Below, in pieces: positions 1-8,859 of a stretch of DNA of 56,053 bases. Position 1 is the first letter of the stretch. Each line of letters starts with the position of its first letter. The position numbers were made by a program, and so were the translations under genes. The notes under the pieces were generated by a model. That model worked only from the letters and a program-made list of their open reading frames with translations. It searched no databases and was not told the origin of the DNA. The DNA comes from an uncultured Anaerolineae bacterium (lineage in GTDB: Bacteria > Chloroflexota > Anaerolineae > Anaerolineales > Villigracilaceae). Where the stretch lies: assembly GCA_903822545.1 (NCBI GenBank), contig CAIJPN010000034.1, positions 1-56,053 of the forward strand, in the 5' to 3' direction.

Positions 1-27
1 AGCCACTTTCAAGTGGCTGTCTCTTTT
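1..27. terminator. Hairpin with T-run, cut by window edge
   Basis: AGCCACTT, a 2-nt loop and AAGTGGCT form a perfect 8-bp stem, followed by GTCTCTTTTT. The GTCTC tail implies that the stem continues to the left, outside the window, with a GAGAC arm. The same AGAGACAGYCACTT design recurs complete at 16098-16132. It is probably an intrinsic terminator of a plus-strand gene left of the window. Confidence 0.55.
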
Positions 28-192
28 TAATTAACTCAAGTTGCTACCTTTGGCGCAATCGCCCTCATCCCTGGCCCTTCCCCCGGCGGGAGAAGGGAAT
101 TACCCCCCTCTCCCTTTGGGAGAGGGCCGGGGTGAGGGAACTTCTTGCAAAAAGGCAGTTTGACATATCAAGGTAGCAACTTGGGTTAGTTA
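28..192. repeat. MITE-like element with 23-bp inverted ends
   Basis: Positions 28-50 and 170-192 are inverted copies matching at 21 of 23 positions; the shared core is CAAGTTGCTACCTT. They enclose a CCCTCAYCC-type palindromic repeat (62-139). The right arm supplies the TAA stop codon of the neighbouring minus-strand hydrolase gene, so the element abuts or trimmed its 3' end. There is no ORF inside. It may be a small non-autonomous mobile element, or two nested repeat insertions. Confidence 0.5.
62..139. repeat. Palindromic repeat family A, copy 1
   Basis: It is a double hairpin: CCCTTCCCCC/GGGAGAAGGG-type and CCCTCTCCC/GGGAGAGGG stems inside outer arms CCCTCATCC and GGGGTGAGGG. Related copies lie at 5947-6029, 11671-11750 and, partly, 52612-52642. 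This copy is intergenic, nested in the 28-192 element. Confidence 0.75.
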
Positions 193-1089
193 CGACCGAA
201 ACTTTTTCCAATACCTTGCCAGGCCATCGGCACTCATGCCGAGCGGATTAGCAAGCTTGTAGGCTTCGACCACATCTGGGGTGATGCCCATGGTGGCAGC
301 CTGGGATTCGCTCCAGCTGGTGAACTGCTCTCGCAGCGATTCAATCGCCGGGGCGGCAGGCATCACTTTCAGCAGCCACTGCTCCACTTCATCGAGCGCC
401 TTCAAGATGGCGTTGAGATGCCAGTCCACATCATCAAAAATGCCAAAATGGGTCGGGGCAATGCGTTTGAAACCAAATTTCTGCATTTTTACCACGCTGT
501 CGCGCCATTTTTCCAGGTTGAACTCGGGCGGGGGCATGGGCACACGCAAATACTGGTAGCCAGGGATGCGCACTGCGCCCACGTCGCCGCTAAAGCACAG
601 GTCTTCAAACTGGTAAACGTAGTGATGCTCGGCGTGGCCGGGCGTATTGATGGCGGTGAAACACAGTTCGCCCACCACCACTTGCTCACCATCCTGCAAA
701 ACCGTCAGCTTATCGGCGGGCACTGGCAGGAAATCACCCCACAGGGTTTGCATGCGTTCGCCATAGATGCGCGTGGCGCTGGCAATCAATGCTTCGGGGT
801 TGAGCATGTGCGGCGCACCAACCGGATGCACATACACCTGCGCGCCCTGGCTGGCCAGGTAACCCGCCGCCCCGGCATGATCCAGGTGGATGTGCGACAA
901 AAGCACGTGCGTGATGTCTTTCAGGCTGTAACCGTGCCCGGCCAGCGCCGCCTTGAGCGACTCCACGGTGGAACCGGGGCCAGATTCGACCAGCACCACG
1001 CCGCCGCTGTGCTTTAGCATGTATGACGCAATCGCGTGGGAGCGGCCCTGGAAGTTCAAATCGAGGGGATAGATGTCAGTTTTTGCCAA
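190..1089 (-). CDS. MBL-fold metallo-hydrolase
   Basis: It is a metallo-beta-lactamase-fold hydrolase of about 299 aa, probably cytoplasmic. The zinc-ligand motif HIHLDH sits in the SHIHLDHAG segment, followed by TPGHAEHH, CFSGD and a late APTHFG histidine, which gives the usual two-metal site. The reading frame is open further upstream to 1158, but I prefer the TTG at 1089: it has GGAG 8 nt before it, and the protein then begins AKTDIYPLDL, as in related hydrolases. With this start it overlaps the upstream DUF58 gene by 34 bp, which suggests one transcription unit moxR-DUF58-MBL. The substrate is unknown; glyoxalase II-like or lactonase-like activities are both possible. Confidence 0.85.
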   Translation of the reverse strand: MAKTDIYPLDLNFQGRSHAIASYMLKHSGGVVLVESGPGSTVESLKAALAGHGYSLKDITHVLLSHIHLDHAGAAGYLASQGAQVYVHPVGAPHMLNPEALIASATRIYGERMQTLWGDFLPVPADKLTVLQDGEQVVVGELCFTAINTPGHAEHHYVYQFEDLCFSGDVGAVRIPGYQYLRVPMPPPEFNLEKWRDSVVKMQKFGFKRIAPTHFGIFDDVDWHLNAILKALDEVEQWLLKVMPAAPAIESLREQFTSWSESQAATMGITPDVVEAYKLANPLGMSADGLARYWKKFRS

Positions 1090-2375
1090 TTTACCATCTC
1101 CTGTCCGTTCTGGCGGGCGGTAAAACCGCCCAGGGTTTCGGTTAAATCCGCTCCGCAATAAACTTTGCAGACCGGGATATTTCGGAATGCCAATTTTTCA
1201 GCCAGCGCCTCGCCGCCAGGCCTGCCGCCAAAACTTTCAGCCATCAGCTGGATGATGACCGGGCGCTGGTTGCGCCGCTGGAGGTTTTCCACCGCCAAAA
1301 GGACATCGTTACTGAACGATGGGGTGATCAAAATCGCGCTGGAACCGAGCGGCATCTGCCGCGATTGGGCGTCCACCAGGCTGGGAAGTGGCAGCTGCCC
1401 CTTCCCGTTGACAAATGCCAGCGTCTCCAGCACTTTACTCTCTTGACGCTCACTGCGTTCTGCCGGGATAACCGTATAAACCGGGCCATTCGTCACCAGC
1501 CCAACGGCGCGGCGCTGCGCGATGAAATAATGCGCCAATGAAGCCGCTATTGTAATCCCATATTCCAGCGTGGAAACCGGTAGCGAAAGCTCTGGGCGGC
1601 GGCGGAACATCCAATCTTGCCAGGTTTGCTGGATTTCGGCAGGTTTCTCGGCCTGAACATCGGCGAAAGCATCCAGGAAGAGCCAGATTTCGGCCTGCGG
1701 ATCGCGCTCGAACTCTTTGACCATCATTTGTCCGCGTTTGGCGGTGCTGGGCCAGTGGATGGCCTTGAGCGGGTCGCCGGTGACGTATTCGCGCACGCCG
1801 CTGGCATGGGGCGTAATCTCCAGCGAGCGCTGGCGAATGGCCTTCCCGCCGGGGAGCAGGCCGGGTGGCGAGGTAAACTGCTTAATCGGCACAATCAGCG
1901 GCAGGACCAGCAAAGAATCAACCGGGGAAAAGGTTTTTTTAACGGTGAACAGGCCAAACGGGTCACCAGAGCTGAGGGTGGTCGGCCCGAGCGGGAAAGC
2001 GCCCCGGCGGGTGAGCCAGGTGCGGGCCAGGTAATTCCGATTGTTCCGGCCACCGATCCAGGTCAACAAACGGGAGCCCGCCGCGAGCGGCAGGTCAGAC
2101 TGGTTCAGCACTTCCACCCACAAACGCGGGATGCGGCTGTTGTTGTGGATTTCGAAATTTTCCTCGAAAATATCACCCACACTGGCGCGCAGCGAACGCG
2201 CCTGGCGCTCAACCGTCATGCCGGTCAGCGAAAAACTCGTCCACAGCCACGCGCCGCCCAGCAGGATAACGCTGAGCGCAAACAGGCGCACATACACGGG
2301 CGCACCGGTGATGAACATTCCGGCGGCGCTCAACACAAGGATCAGCGAGAAAACGATCAGCCCGGGGCGTTTCAT
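1056..2375 (-). CDS. DUF58 domain protein, membrane-anchored
   Basis: The 439-aa protein has two N-terminal membrane segments (about residues 5-47), a beta-rich stretch, and then the DUF58 core with the conserved REYVTGDPLKAIHWPSTAK region and an acidic LFLDAF segment resembling a VWA-type metal site. DUF58 proteins are regularly encoded next to MoxR AAA ATPases, and here the MoxR gene ends only 3 bp upstream. The pair probably forms a chaperone/adaptor module acting on a partner at the membrane. No VWA protein gene follows, so the client is unknown. Confidence 0.88.
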   Translation of the reverse strand: MKRPGLIVFSLILVLSAAGMFITGAPVYVRLFALSVILLGGAWLWTSFSLTGMTVERQARSLRASVGDIFEENFEIHNNSRIPRLWVEVLNQSDLPLAAGSRLLTWIGGRNNRNYLARTWLTRRGAFPLGPTTLSSGDPFGLFTVKKTFSPVDSLLVLPLIVPIKQFTSPPGLLPGGKAIRQRSLEITPHASGVREYVTGDPLKAIHWPSTAKRGQMMVKEFERDPQAEIWLFLDAFADVQAEKPAEIQQTWQDWMFRRRPELSLPVSTLEYGITIAASLAHYFIAQRRAVGLVTNGPVYTVIPAERSERQESKVLETLAFVNGKGQLPLPSLVDAQSRQMPLGSSAILITPSFSNDVLLAVENLQRRNQRPVIIQLMAESFGGRPGGEALAEKLAFRNIPVCKVYCGADLTETLGGFTARQNGQEMVNWQKLTSIPSI

Positions 2376-2378
2376 GGC

Positions 2379-3329
2379 TCAAGCGGCAAATGTGCCGCCG
2401 GGAACAGGCACAGCCAGCATAATTTCCTGGATGATGCGCTCGGCGGTGACTTCACGCAGGCGCGCTGCCGGGTTGACGATGATGCGGTGCGCCAGGACAG
2501 CCTGCGCCAGGGCCTTGATGTCATCGGGCAGGACATGGGCGCGGCCAGAGAGCGCAGCGCGGGCCTGGGCTGCGCGGAACAGTCCCAGCGAGCCGCGCGG
2601 GCTGGCGCCCAGGTAAATATCGCTGTGACTACGGGTGCGATGCACCAGTTCGATGATGTAACGTTTGACGGTGGGCGCAACAAAAACCGTTTTGACAGCT
2701 TCGGCGGCAGCCAACACCTGCTCCGCATCGATCACAGCGCCGATGTCCTGAATGGGATGACGAAGCTGCTGCTGTTCGAGCACCACGATTTCGTCAAGCA
2801 TAGATGGATACCCCAGCCGCACGCGCACCAGGAAGCGGTCAAGCTGCGCTTCAGGCAGCGGGAAAGTGCCCTCGTACTCAATGGGGTTTTGGGTCGCCAA
2901 CACAATAAAAGGGCTTGGCAGGGCATGTGTCGCGCCATCCACCGTCACCTGGCGCTCATCCATGGCTTCAAGCAGCGCCGCCTGGGTTTTGGGCGTGGCA
3001 CGGTTGATCTCGTCGGCCAGCACCACCTGCCCAAAGATCGGGCCAGGGCGGAACTCAAATTTGCGCAATTCCTGGTTGAAGATCGAAACACCGGTCACAT
3101 CCGAAGGCAGCATATCTGGCGTGAATTGCAGGCGGTTGAACGAACAGCCCAGCGACTTGGCCAGCGTACGCGCCATGATGGTTTTGCCCACGCCAGGCAC
3201 ATCTTCGATCAGCACATGCCCCTGACACAGCAGCCCGGTGATGATCAATTCCAGGGCACTGCGCTTGCCGACCACCACTTTTTCAAGGTTGGCAAATAAG
3301 GTTTCACCAAAAGATTTTACATCCGTCAT
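2379..3329 (-). CDS. MoxR family AAA+ ATPase
   Basis: It is a cytoplasmic AAA+ ATPase of 316 aa, full length for MoxR. The Walker A motif VPGVGKT lies at about 44-50, Walker B LADEIN near 110, sensor 1 in VLATQNP, and the family segment [14 protein letters not shown] follows. MoxR ATPases act as chaperones for the assembly or activation of protein or metal-enzyme complexes. It is the first gene of a minus-strand cluster with DUF58 and an MBL hydrolase. AAAGGAC precedes the ATG. A 28-bp perfect palindrome ends 15 bp upstream of the start codon and may be an operator or a hairpin in the mRNA leader. Confidence 0.93.
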   Translation of the reverse strand: MTDVKSFGETLFANLEKVVVGKRSALELIITGLLCQGHVLIEDVPGVGKTIMARTLAKSLGCSFNRLQFTPDMLPSDVTGVSIFNQELRKFEFRPGPIFGQVVLADEINRATPKTQAALLEAMDERQVTVDGATHALPSPFIVLATQNPIEYEGTFPLPEAQLDRFLVRVRLGYPSMLDEIVVLEQQQLRHPIQDIGAVIDAEQVLAAAEAVKTVFVAPTVKRYIIELVHRTRSHSDIYLGASPRGSLGLFRAAQARAALSGRAHVLPDDIKALAQAVLAHRIIVNPAARLREVTAERIIQEIMLAVPVPGGTFAA

Positions 3330-3343
3330 AAGAAGTCCTTTTG

Positions 3344-3371
3344 GTAACGCAAATCTATAGATTTGCGTTAC
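3344..3371. repeat. 28-bp perfect palindrome, copy 1
   Basis: The half-site GTAACGCAAATCTA is followed at once by its exact reverse complement. It lies between the moxR start and the menA 3' end and supplies the TAA stop of menA. Its sister at 13393-13420 differs by one base in each arm, and the change is compensated, so both are perfect. Confidence 0.8.
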
Positions 3372-4264
3372 AGCAGCACGCCCACCGCAAATAGCAGGCT
3401 AAAGAGGAAAGAAAGCTGTCCGGTACCAGCCAGGGCAGCGTTAAGCGCCGATTCTTTTTTAGTATAAACGATGCGGAGATTTTTCCAGGCGAGGGGCAGT
3501 GACAACCACGCCAACAGTGCCCAGGCTGGCACAAGTCCCACCGCGACAAAAACCACAAGGCTCAGGTAGGCTCCCATTATACATAACAGGTATTGCCCTT
3601 TGGTGAACCGCTCCCCAAACCGGACCGCCAGCGTATGCTTTTTCCCCAACCGATCAGAGTCGATGTCGCGCAAATTGTTGACCACCAGGATACCGACGAT
3701 GATCAACCCCACCGGCAGCGACATCCACCAGGCCGCCAGGCTGACAGTTCCAGCCTGCACCCAATACGTCCCGGCAACGGCAGCCATCCCAAAGAAGATG
3801 AAGACAAAAACATCGCCCAGGCCATAATATCCCAGCGGAAAAGGCCCGCCAGTGTAGGCAATGGCTGATACAATAGCCGCCAACCCTATCCAGATGGCCG
3901 CCCAGCCGACCTGGAGAGCCAGGTACAACCCGCACAGCGCGGCGATGGCGAAAACGACCAACATCCCAGCTTTGACCTGGCCCGGGGCCAACAACCCAGA
4001 CTGGGTGACGCGCAGCGGCCCAAACTTGCGGGCAGCGTCGGTACCGCGTTCAAAGTCGAAGACATCGTTGGCCAGGTTGCTGCCGATTTGCAAGCACACC
4101 GCCACGATCAGGGCCGCCAGCGCCGGGAGCGGCTGGAAAACCCCATCCTTAAACGCCAGCGCACTGCCAGCGATAACTCCAGCCGTCGAAGCGGGCAAAG
4201 TCTTGGGGCGGATCGCCATCCACCAGATTCTATAGATGCTTGGTTTGGGTGTTTGTGTGGTCAT
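3368..4264 (-). CDS. menA: 1,4-dihydroxy-2-naphthoate polyprenyltransferase
   Basis: It is an integral membrane UbiA-family prenyltransferase of about 298 aa, predicted to attach the isoprenoid tail to 1,4-dihydroxy-2-naphthoate in menaquinone synthesis. The first Asp-rich motif is [11 protein letters not shown], the second [17 protein letters not shown]; these bind Mg-diphosphate. About eight or nine hydrophobic helices follow the usual pattern. The start MTTQTPK at 4264 is preferred over an upstream ATG at 4282. It is divergent from menG, 103 bp away, which supports the menaquinone assignment over other UbiA enzymes. Confidence 0.88.
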   Translation of the reverse strand: MTTQTPKPSIYRIWWMAIRPKTLPASTAGVIAGSALAFKDGVFQPLPALAALIVAVCLQIGSNLANDVFDFERGTDAARKFGPLRVTQSGLLAPGQVKAGMLVVFAIAALCGLYLALQVGWAAIWIGLAAIVSAIAYTGGPFPLGYYGLGDVFVFIFFGMAAVAGTYWVQAGTVSLAAWWMSLPVGLIIVGILVVNNLRDIDSDRLGKKHTLAVRFGERFTKGQYLLCIMGAYLSLVVFVAVGLVPAWALLAWLSLPLAWKNLRIVYTKKESALNAALAGTGQLSFLFSLLFAVGVLL

Positions 4265-4296
4265 AAGCTGGAAGTATATCAAAAATGCGCCCGGAG

Positions 4297-4318
4297 TCGA
4301 AAGTCTTCCGACTTTCGA
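4297..4318. promoter_or_regulatory. Inverted repeat in the menA-menG intergenic region
   Basis: TCGAAAGTC, TTCC and GACTTTCGA form a perfect 9-bp stem with a 4-nt loop. It lies between the divergent menA and menG genes, where an operator could act on both. It could equally be a dispersed hairpin; there is no T-run. Confidence 0.35.
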
Positions 4319-4367
4319 GCAAAATCTGGAGAATTTTTAGCCGCTTATCCATTCCAACGAGGTACGA

Positions 4368-5060
4368 ATGACACATTTAACTGGTAATGAACGCGCACAG
4401 TATGTCCAAAATATGTTCGGGCGCATCGCCCAACGCTATGACCTGATGAACCGAATCATGACCGGCGGGCAGGATATTGCCTGGCGGCGCGAGTCGATTG
4501 GCCTGGCCAAGCTGGCGCCCGGCGCGCGCCTGCTCGACCTGGGGGCTGGCACCGGCGACCTGGCGCGTGAGGCGCTCAAGCAACAGCCCGCCGCCTTTGC
4601 TGTGGCCGCCGATTTTACTGTCAAAATGATGCTGGCCGGGCAAAAATATGGCCCGCTGAACTGGTCGGCTGCCGATGCGCTGTGCGTACCCTTCCCCGAT
4701 GAGACGTTTGACGTGGTGGTGTCGGGCTACCTGATGCGCAACGTCTCGAACCTGCCGCTGGCGCTCTCGGAACAGCGCCGCGTGCTCAAACCCGGCGGGC
4801 GGATCATCATCCTCGATACCACCCGGCCAAAACGCAACCTGCTGTCGCCCTTCATCTGGCTGCACATGCACGTGATTATCCCGATCCTGGGCAATATTAT
4901 TGCTGGCGCGAGCGACGCCTACACCTACCTGCCCGATTCCACCGAAAACTTCCTCAACGCCGAAGACCTGGCGGCGCGGATGAAGGATGCCGGGTTCAAA
5001 AACATCTCCTTCCGCCGCAAAATGTTCGGGACGATGGCCATCCATTACGGCGAGAAGTAG
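4368..5060 (+). CDS. menG: Demethylmenaquinone methyltransferase
   Basis: It is a SAM-dependent class I methyltransferase of 230 aa in the UbiE/MenG family, catalysing the last step of menaquinone synthesis. The family segment MFGRIAQRYDLMNRIMTGG is followed by the SAM-binding motif LLDLGAGTGD (about residues 49-58) and the later RVLKPGGRIIILDTT strand. GAGG is placed 5 nt before the ATG. It is divergent from menA. The next gene begins 4 bp after its stop, so the two may be co-transcribed. Whether it also acts on a ubiquinone precursor cannot be told, but menA next door argues for menaquinone. Confidence 0.92.
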   Translation: MTHLTGNERAQYVQNMFGRIAQRYDLMNRIMTGGQDIAWRRESIGLAKLAPGARLLDLGAGTGDLAREALKQQPAAFAVAADFTVKMMLAGQKYGPLNWSAADALCVPFPDETFDVVVSGYLMRNVSNLPLALSEQRRVLKPGGRIIILDTTRPKRNLLSPFIWLHMHVIIPILGNIIAGASDAYTYLPDSTENFLNAEDLAARMKDAGFKNISFRRKMFGTMAIHYGEK

Positions 5061-5064
5061 TTTC

Positions 5065-7176
5065 ATGACCCAATCCCTCGACTCCTTCTTCCACCCGCGC
5101 GGAATCGCCATCCTGGGCGCATCGGCAGACCCGGCCAAGCTCGGCTATGGCGTGGCACGCAATTTGATTCAGGGCGGCTACCCCGGCGCGGTTCACCTGG
5201 TCAACCCCCGTGCGGGAGAGATTTTCGGCCACCCGATGTACCCCAACGTCGCCGCCGTGCCCGGCCCGGTGGATCTGGCCGTGGTTATCGTCCCGGCCCC
5301 AGCAGCGGCCCAGGCCCTGCGTGAAGTCGGACAACGCGGTATCAAAGCCGCCATCCTCACATCCGGCGGCTTCCGCGAAACCGGCCCCGATGGCGCAAAA
5401 CTGGAAGAAGAAGTCCTGGCTGCCTGCCGCGAACACAGCATCCGGCTGATTGGCCCCAACTGCATCGGCCTGCTCGACACACACCTGCCGCTTGACACCA
5501 CCTTCCTGCCCCCGCCGCCGCCGTCCAGCGGCAAAATCGCCTTTCTTTCCCATTCCGGGGCCTTCTGCGCCGCCGTCATCGACTGGAGCCGCACCCAGGG
5601 CTTCGGCTTCTCGCGTCTCGTCTCGCTCGGCAACCAGGCCGACATCACCGAAACCGACCTGCTGCCCATCATCGCCGCCGACCCCAACACCAAAGCCATC
5701 TGCCTGTATCTCGAAGGCCTGCGCGATGGACAAAAATTCATCGAAACCGCCCAAAAAATCGACAAACCAATCATCGCGCTCAAAGTGGGGCGCAGCGCCA
5801 GCGGCCAAAAAGCCGCCGCCAGCCACACCGGCGCGCTGGCCGGTTCCGAAGCCGCCCTCAACGCCGCCTTCGAGCGGGCCGGTATCCTGCGCGCCGCCAG
5901 CGCCGAACAGCTTTTTGACTGGGCGCAGGCGCTTTCGAGCTACGCGCCCTCATCCCCAACCCTTCTCCCGGCGGGAGAAGGGAGCGTAATAGCCCCCTCC
6001 CCCACTGGGGGAGGGCGGGGGGTGAGGGAGAATGTCGCCATCCTGACCAATGCCGGCGGCCCGGGCGTCATCGCCGCTGATGCTTTGGATGCAGCGGGAT
6101 TTTCCCTGGCCGATCTGGCTCCCGTTACCGAAGCTGGATTGCGCTCCATCCTGCCACCTGCCGCCAGCGTGCACAATCCCGTTGATATGCTGGCCTCGGC
6201 CACCCCGGAGCAGTACGCATCCAGCCTGGAGCTTTTGCTCAAAGACCCCGGCGTGGATGCCGTCCTGGTCATCGCCCCACCCTCCCCGGTTTGCCCGACC
6301 GAACACATCGCCGACGCGCTCATCCCGCTGATCCGGGCCTCCGCCAAACCGGTGCTCATCACACTGATGGGTTCGCAGCTCGTCCACGCAGCCCAGCGCC
6401 ATTTTGCCGGGGCGGGCATCCCGACCTACCCATTCCCCGAGCGGGCGGCGTCAGCTCTGGCAGCGATTCAAAGGTGGAAAGTAAAAAATAGAACGCCTGC
6501 CGCCAACCAACCGCCTTCCACGTTCCACGTTCCAGAATCCGCGGAAAATCTCCCTGCTGAAGAGCTTGTTGCGGCCTTTGGCATTGAGACAGCTCCTATT
6601 CTTTTGGGAAAAGACAAGGGTGAGACCGCTGCCCTTGCCAACCGGTTGGGTTTCCCGGTGGTGCTGAAAATTGCCAGCGTGGATATTCCCCACAAATCGG
6701 ATATTGGCGGGGTGCTGCTCGATATCAAAAGCATCGACGCTGCCGCCAAAGGTTTTGACAGGCTGATGGAAATCGCCAAATTTGCCAGGCCGGATGCGCG
6801 CATTGACGGTGTTCACGTTCAACGGCAGATTCCGCCGGGGCAGGAGGTCATCATCGGCATGGTGCGCGACCCGCAGTTTGGGCCGCTGATGATGTTTGGT
6901 TCGGGCGGTGTGGAAGCCGAAGGGCTGAAAGATGTGGCCTTTGCGCTGGCCCCGCTGGATGAAATGTCTGCCAGGGAAATGCTCCAGAAAACCTGGGCAG
7001 GCAAAAAGTTGGAAGGATTCCGCTCGATAAAAGCCGCAGACGCCGAAGCTGTCATCGACGCGCTGATTCGCTTGAGCTGGCTGGCCATCCAAAATCCACA
7101 AATTGCCGAAATTGAGATTAACCCGCTGCGCGTGCTGGCAAAAGGCGCGCTGGCGGTGGATGTAAGGATGAAATGA
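5065..7176 (+). CDS. Acyl-CoA synthetase (NDP-forming), fused alpha-beta
   Basis: It is a cytoplasmic NDP-forming acetate/acyl-CoA ligase of about 703 aa: a CoA-binding domain (1-130), succinyl-CoA-ligase-like domains with SHSGAF and the phospho-His segment ASHTGALAG, and a C-terminal ATP-grasp domain (about 480-703). It makes ATP from acyl-CoA or the reverse. I place the start at 5065 (MTQSLDSFF), 4 bp after menG, rather than at the longer open frame. Two stretches are foreign to the family: a translated palindromic repeat at about residues 295-322, and a linker around 6472-6535 with tandem TTCCACGT words. Both keep the frame. The substrate is not inferable. Confidence 0.9.
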   Translation: MTQSLDSFFHPRGIAILGASADPAKLGYGVARNLIQGGYPGAVHLVNPRAGEIFGHPMYPNVAAVPGPVDLAVVIVPAPAAAQALREVGQRGIKAAILTSGGFRETGPDGAKLEEEVLAACREHSIRLIGPNCIGLLDTHLPLDTTFLPPPPPSSGKIAFLSHSGAFCAAVIDWSRTQGFGFSRLVSLGNQADITETDLLPIIAADPNTKAICLYLEGLRDGQKFIETAQKIDKPIIALKVGRSASGQKAAASHTGALAGSEAALNAAFERAGILRAASAEQLFDWAQALSSYAPSSPTLLPAGEGSVIAPSPTGGGRGVRENVAILTNAGGPGVIAADALDAAGFSLADLAPVTEAGLRSILPPAASVHNPVDMLASATPEQYASSLELLLKDPGVDAVLVIAPPSPVCPTEHIADALIPLIRASAKPVLITLMGSQLVHAAQRHFAGAGIPTYPFPERAASALAAIQRWKVKNRTPAANQPPSTFHVPESAENLPAEELVAAFGIETAPILLGKDKGETAALANRLGFPVVLKIASVDIPHKSDIGGVLLDIKSIDAAAKGFDRLMEIAKFARPDARIDGVHVQRQIPPGQEVIIGMVRDPQFGPLMMFGSGGVEAEGLKDVAFALAPLDEMSAREMLQKTWAGKKLEGFRSIKAADAEAVIDALIRLSWLAIQNPQIAEIEINPLRVLAKGALAVDVRMK
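5947..6029. repeat. Palindromic repeat family A, copy 2, inside a coding region
   Basis: CCCTCATCCCC and GGGGGGTGAGGGA outer arms flank two hairpins (CCCTTCTCCC/GGGAGAAGGG and CCCCCTCCCCC/GGGGGAGGG). It is translated in frame as a Pro/Gly-rich segment between two domains of the acyl-CoA synthetase. Confidence 0.85.
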
Positions 7177-7199
7177 GCTGGCTGGCTTTTACAAAAGTT

Positions 7200-8663
7200 T
7201 TAATAGTCGATGTCCGGCACGTTCATTTCCAGCTGCCGGCATTCGTTTGCTTTGCAGGTTTTTAACTGGCCAAGCCAGTTGTGCAAGGTTGTGAGCGTTT
7301 CAGGCGCAAGCTTGCCAGCAAGATTTTCCATCTCATAGGGGTCTTTGATCAGGTCGTAAAATTCCAGCTCGCCATCTTCATATTCGATGTAGATAAAATT
7401 CTCAGTGCGCACGGCTCGATAGGCAATTACCGGCGATTCTCGATCCAGGTCGCCCGTCTCGATTAATAAGGCTTTTCGCCACCCGGCGGGTTGTTCGCTG
7501 GTTGGGAATAAAAACGGGCCAAAGGATGATCCATCGACAAAACTGGCAGCGCGCGCGCCGGCCAGGGCCGCGATGGTTGGGGCGATGTCTATGTTCGCTG
7601 TCATTTGGGTAACGGTGGTTCCCGGCTGGATCCCTGGGCCCCGCACCACCAGCGGGACGTGAATATCTTCTTCATAGGCCAGCATTTTTCCATTGGGCAA
7701 ACTATGCTCGCCCATGTGGAAGCCATTGTCGGATGTAAAGAAAATGTAGGTATTCTCCAGTTGGCCTTTTTCATCCAATAATTTAACCAGGCTTGCTACC
7801 ATCTCATCAACAGCCTGCATCGTTTGGACACGTTTCGCAAACTGGTTGTCTGGGCTGTCTTCAGCCTCGTACGCCCCGTCTTTTTTGCTTAAATCCTGTA
7901 TGATTTGTGGTTTGTCTGATATGTCAACTTCACGAAAAGATGGTTTTTTGGGATAGGTTAAATCCAGGTAGAGTTGGGAATGACGCGGCGCGGGAATACT
8001 GGGGCCATGCGGCGCATACACAGAAAGGTATACAAAAAATGGTTTTTTATTCTCTATGGATGATTCTATGAAAGACTGCGCCAGCCCCGCAATCACGTCG
8101 GTGCTGTAGTCGTATTCTTTTTTGTGGTACCTGACATACTCCCCATTTTCGTTCATGGTGTAGGCGAAATAAAAAGGGGTTCCATCATCAACGAAAACAT
8201 GCCAATCGTCCCAGCCGGGGGCAATATAGTTTTCAGGCGCGCCAAGCGGATACAAATTCAGGTATTTACCCATAAAAGAATTTTGGTAATAGGCTCTTTT
8301 CATCCAGGTGGCGATAGTGTCCTTGGTTTTCCCGTTCCGGTAAAACTTTTTAAATCCGGGGGAATTTTCCAGGATCGTTGTATTGTGAGGATACTGTCCC
8401 CGAAAAGTGGATGATCGTGAGGGGCAGCACGCCGAGGATGTCACAAAGTAGTTCGTGAGCACGGCGCCTTCATCCGCGATCAGGCGGTTGGTGTTGGTCA
8501 TATACGGCATCAACGCATAATCAAAATCATCAGTAAGAATAAAAATAATGTTCGGACGTTCCTGCGATGCTTCAATTGCTTCGTTCACAAGTGGAGTTGC
8601 GCCAAGCACGATCAACACGGTCAAAGCCACGATGTTTTGCCATTTGAACCACTTATTTTTCAT
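7200..8663 (-). CDS. Sulfatase, membrane-anchored or exported
   Basis: It is a 487-aa type I sulfatase of the alkaline-phosphatase superfamily. The N-terminus is a signal peptide or signal anchor (about residues 10-33). IIFILTDDFD gives the metal aspartates, and the active-site signature CCPSRSSTFRG contains the CxPSR Cys that is matured to formylglycine. TSDNGFHMGEH is the second metal segment. The overall pattern resembles N-acetylglucosamine-6-sulfatases and related glycan sulfatases, so it probably works outside the membrane on sulfated polysaccharide. It stands alone on the minus strand. An FGE maturase would be needed; the FGE-like remnants at 51.7-55.9 kb are not intact enough to supply it. 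Confidence 0.88.
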   Translation of the reverse strand: MKNKWFKWQNIVALTVLIVLGATPLVNEAIEASQERPNIIFILTDDFDYALMPYMTNTNRLIADEGAVLTNYFVTSSACCPSRSSTFRGQYPHNTTILENSPGFKKFYRNGKTKDTIATWMKRAYYQNSFMGKYLNLYPLGAPENYIAPGWDDWHVFVDDGTPFYFAYTMNENGEYVRYHKKEYDYSTDVIAGLAQSFIESSIENKKPFFVYLSVYAPHGPSIPAPRHSQLYLDLTYPKKPSFREVDISDKPQIIQDLSKKDGAYEAEDSPDNQFAKRVQTMQAVDEMVASLVKLLDEKGQLENTYIFFTSDNGFHMGEHSLPNGKMLAYEEDIHVPLVVRGPGIQPGTTVTQMTANIDIAPTIAALAGARAASFVDGSSFGPFLFPTSEQPAGWRKALLIETGDLDRESPVIAYRAVRTENFIYIEYEDGELEFYDLIKDPYEMENLAGKLAPETLTTLHNWLGQLKTCKANECRQLEMNVPDIDY

Positions 8664-8735
8664 CTGAGTATCCTGGGTGGAATGTGCTGAAAGATCACGC
8701 TATCCAGCGAGGGTTTTCGAAATTCTCATGCAAAA

Positions 8736-8758
8736 GCCCCGGTACAACCAACCGGGGC
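8736..8758 (-). terminator. Intrinsic terminator after propeller lipoprotein gene
   Basis: GCCCCGGT and ACCGGGGC form an 8-bp stem with a 7-nt loop; on the minus strand it is followed by TTTTGC. It lies between the end of the lipoprotein gene and the sulfatase start. Confidence 0.6.
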
Positions 8759-8859
8759 ATCAGTGCATTGACGAGAAAGATCATTTTACAACCAGATTTT
8801 ACCACCCAGCCAACACTTCCGGCAGGAGATGTCTCATGGGTGCCAGGCAGGGCCAAAAC

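Noticed and set aside
1617..3299. 560-codon plus-strand open frame opposite the DUF58 and moxR genes
   Set aside because: It is antisense to two well-recognised genes, has Gln/His/Arg-rich low-complexity translation and no family match; it follows from high GC codon bias.
7200..8663. Sulfatase matured by the local FGE-like genes
   Set aside because: Both FGE-domain remnants (51.7-52.7 kb and 55.5-55.9 kb) are truncated and belong to NACHT-type fusions, not to maturases.
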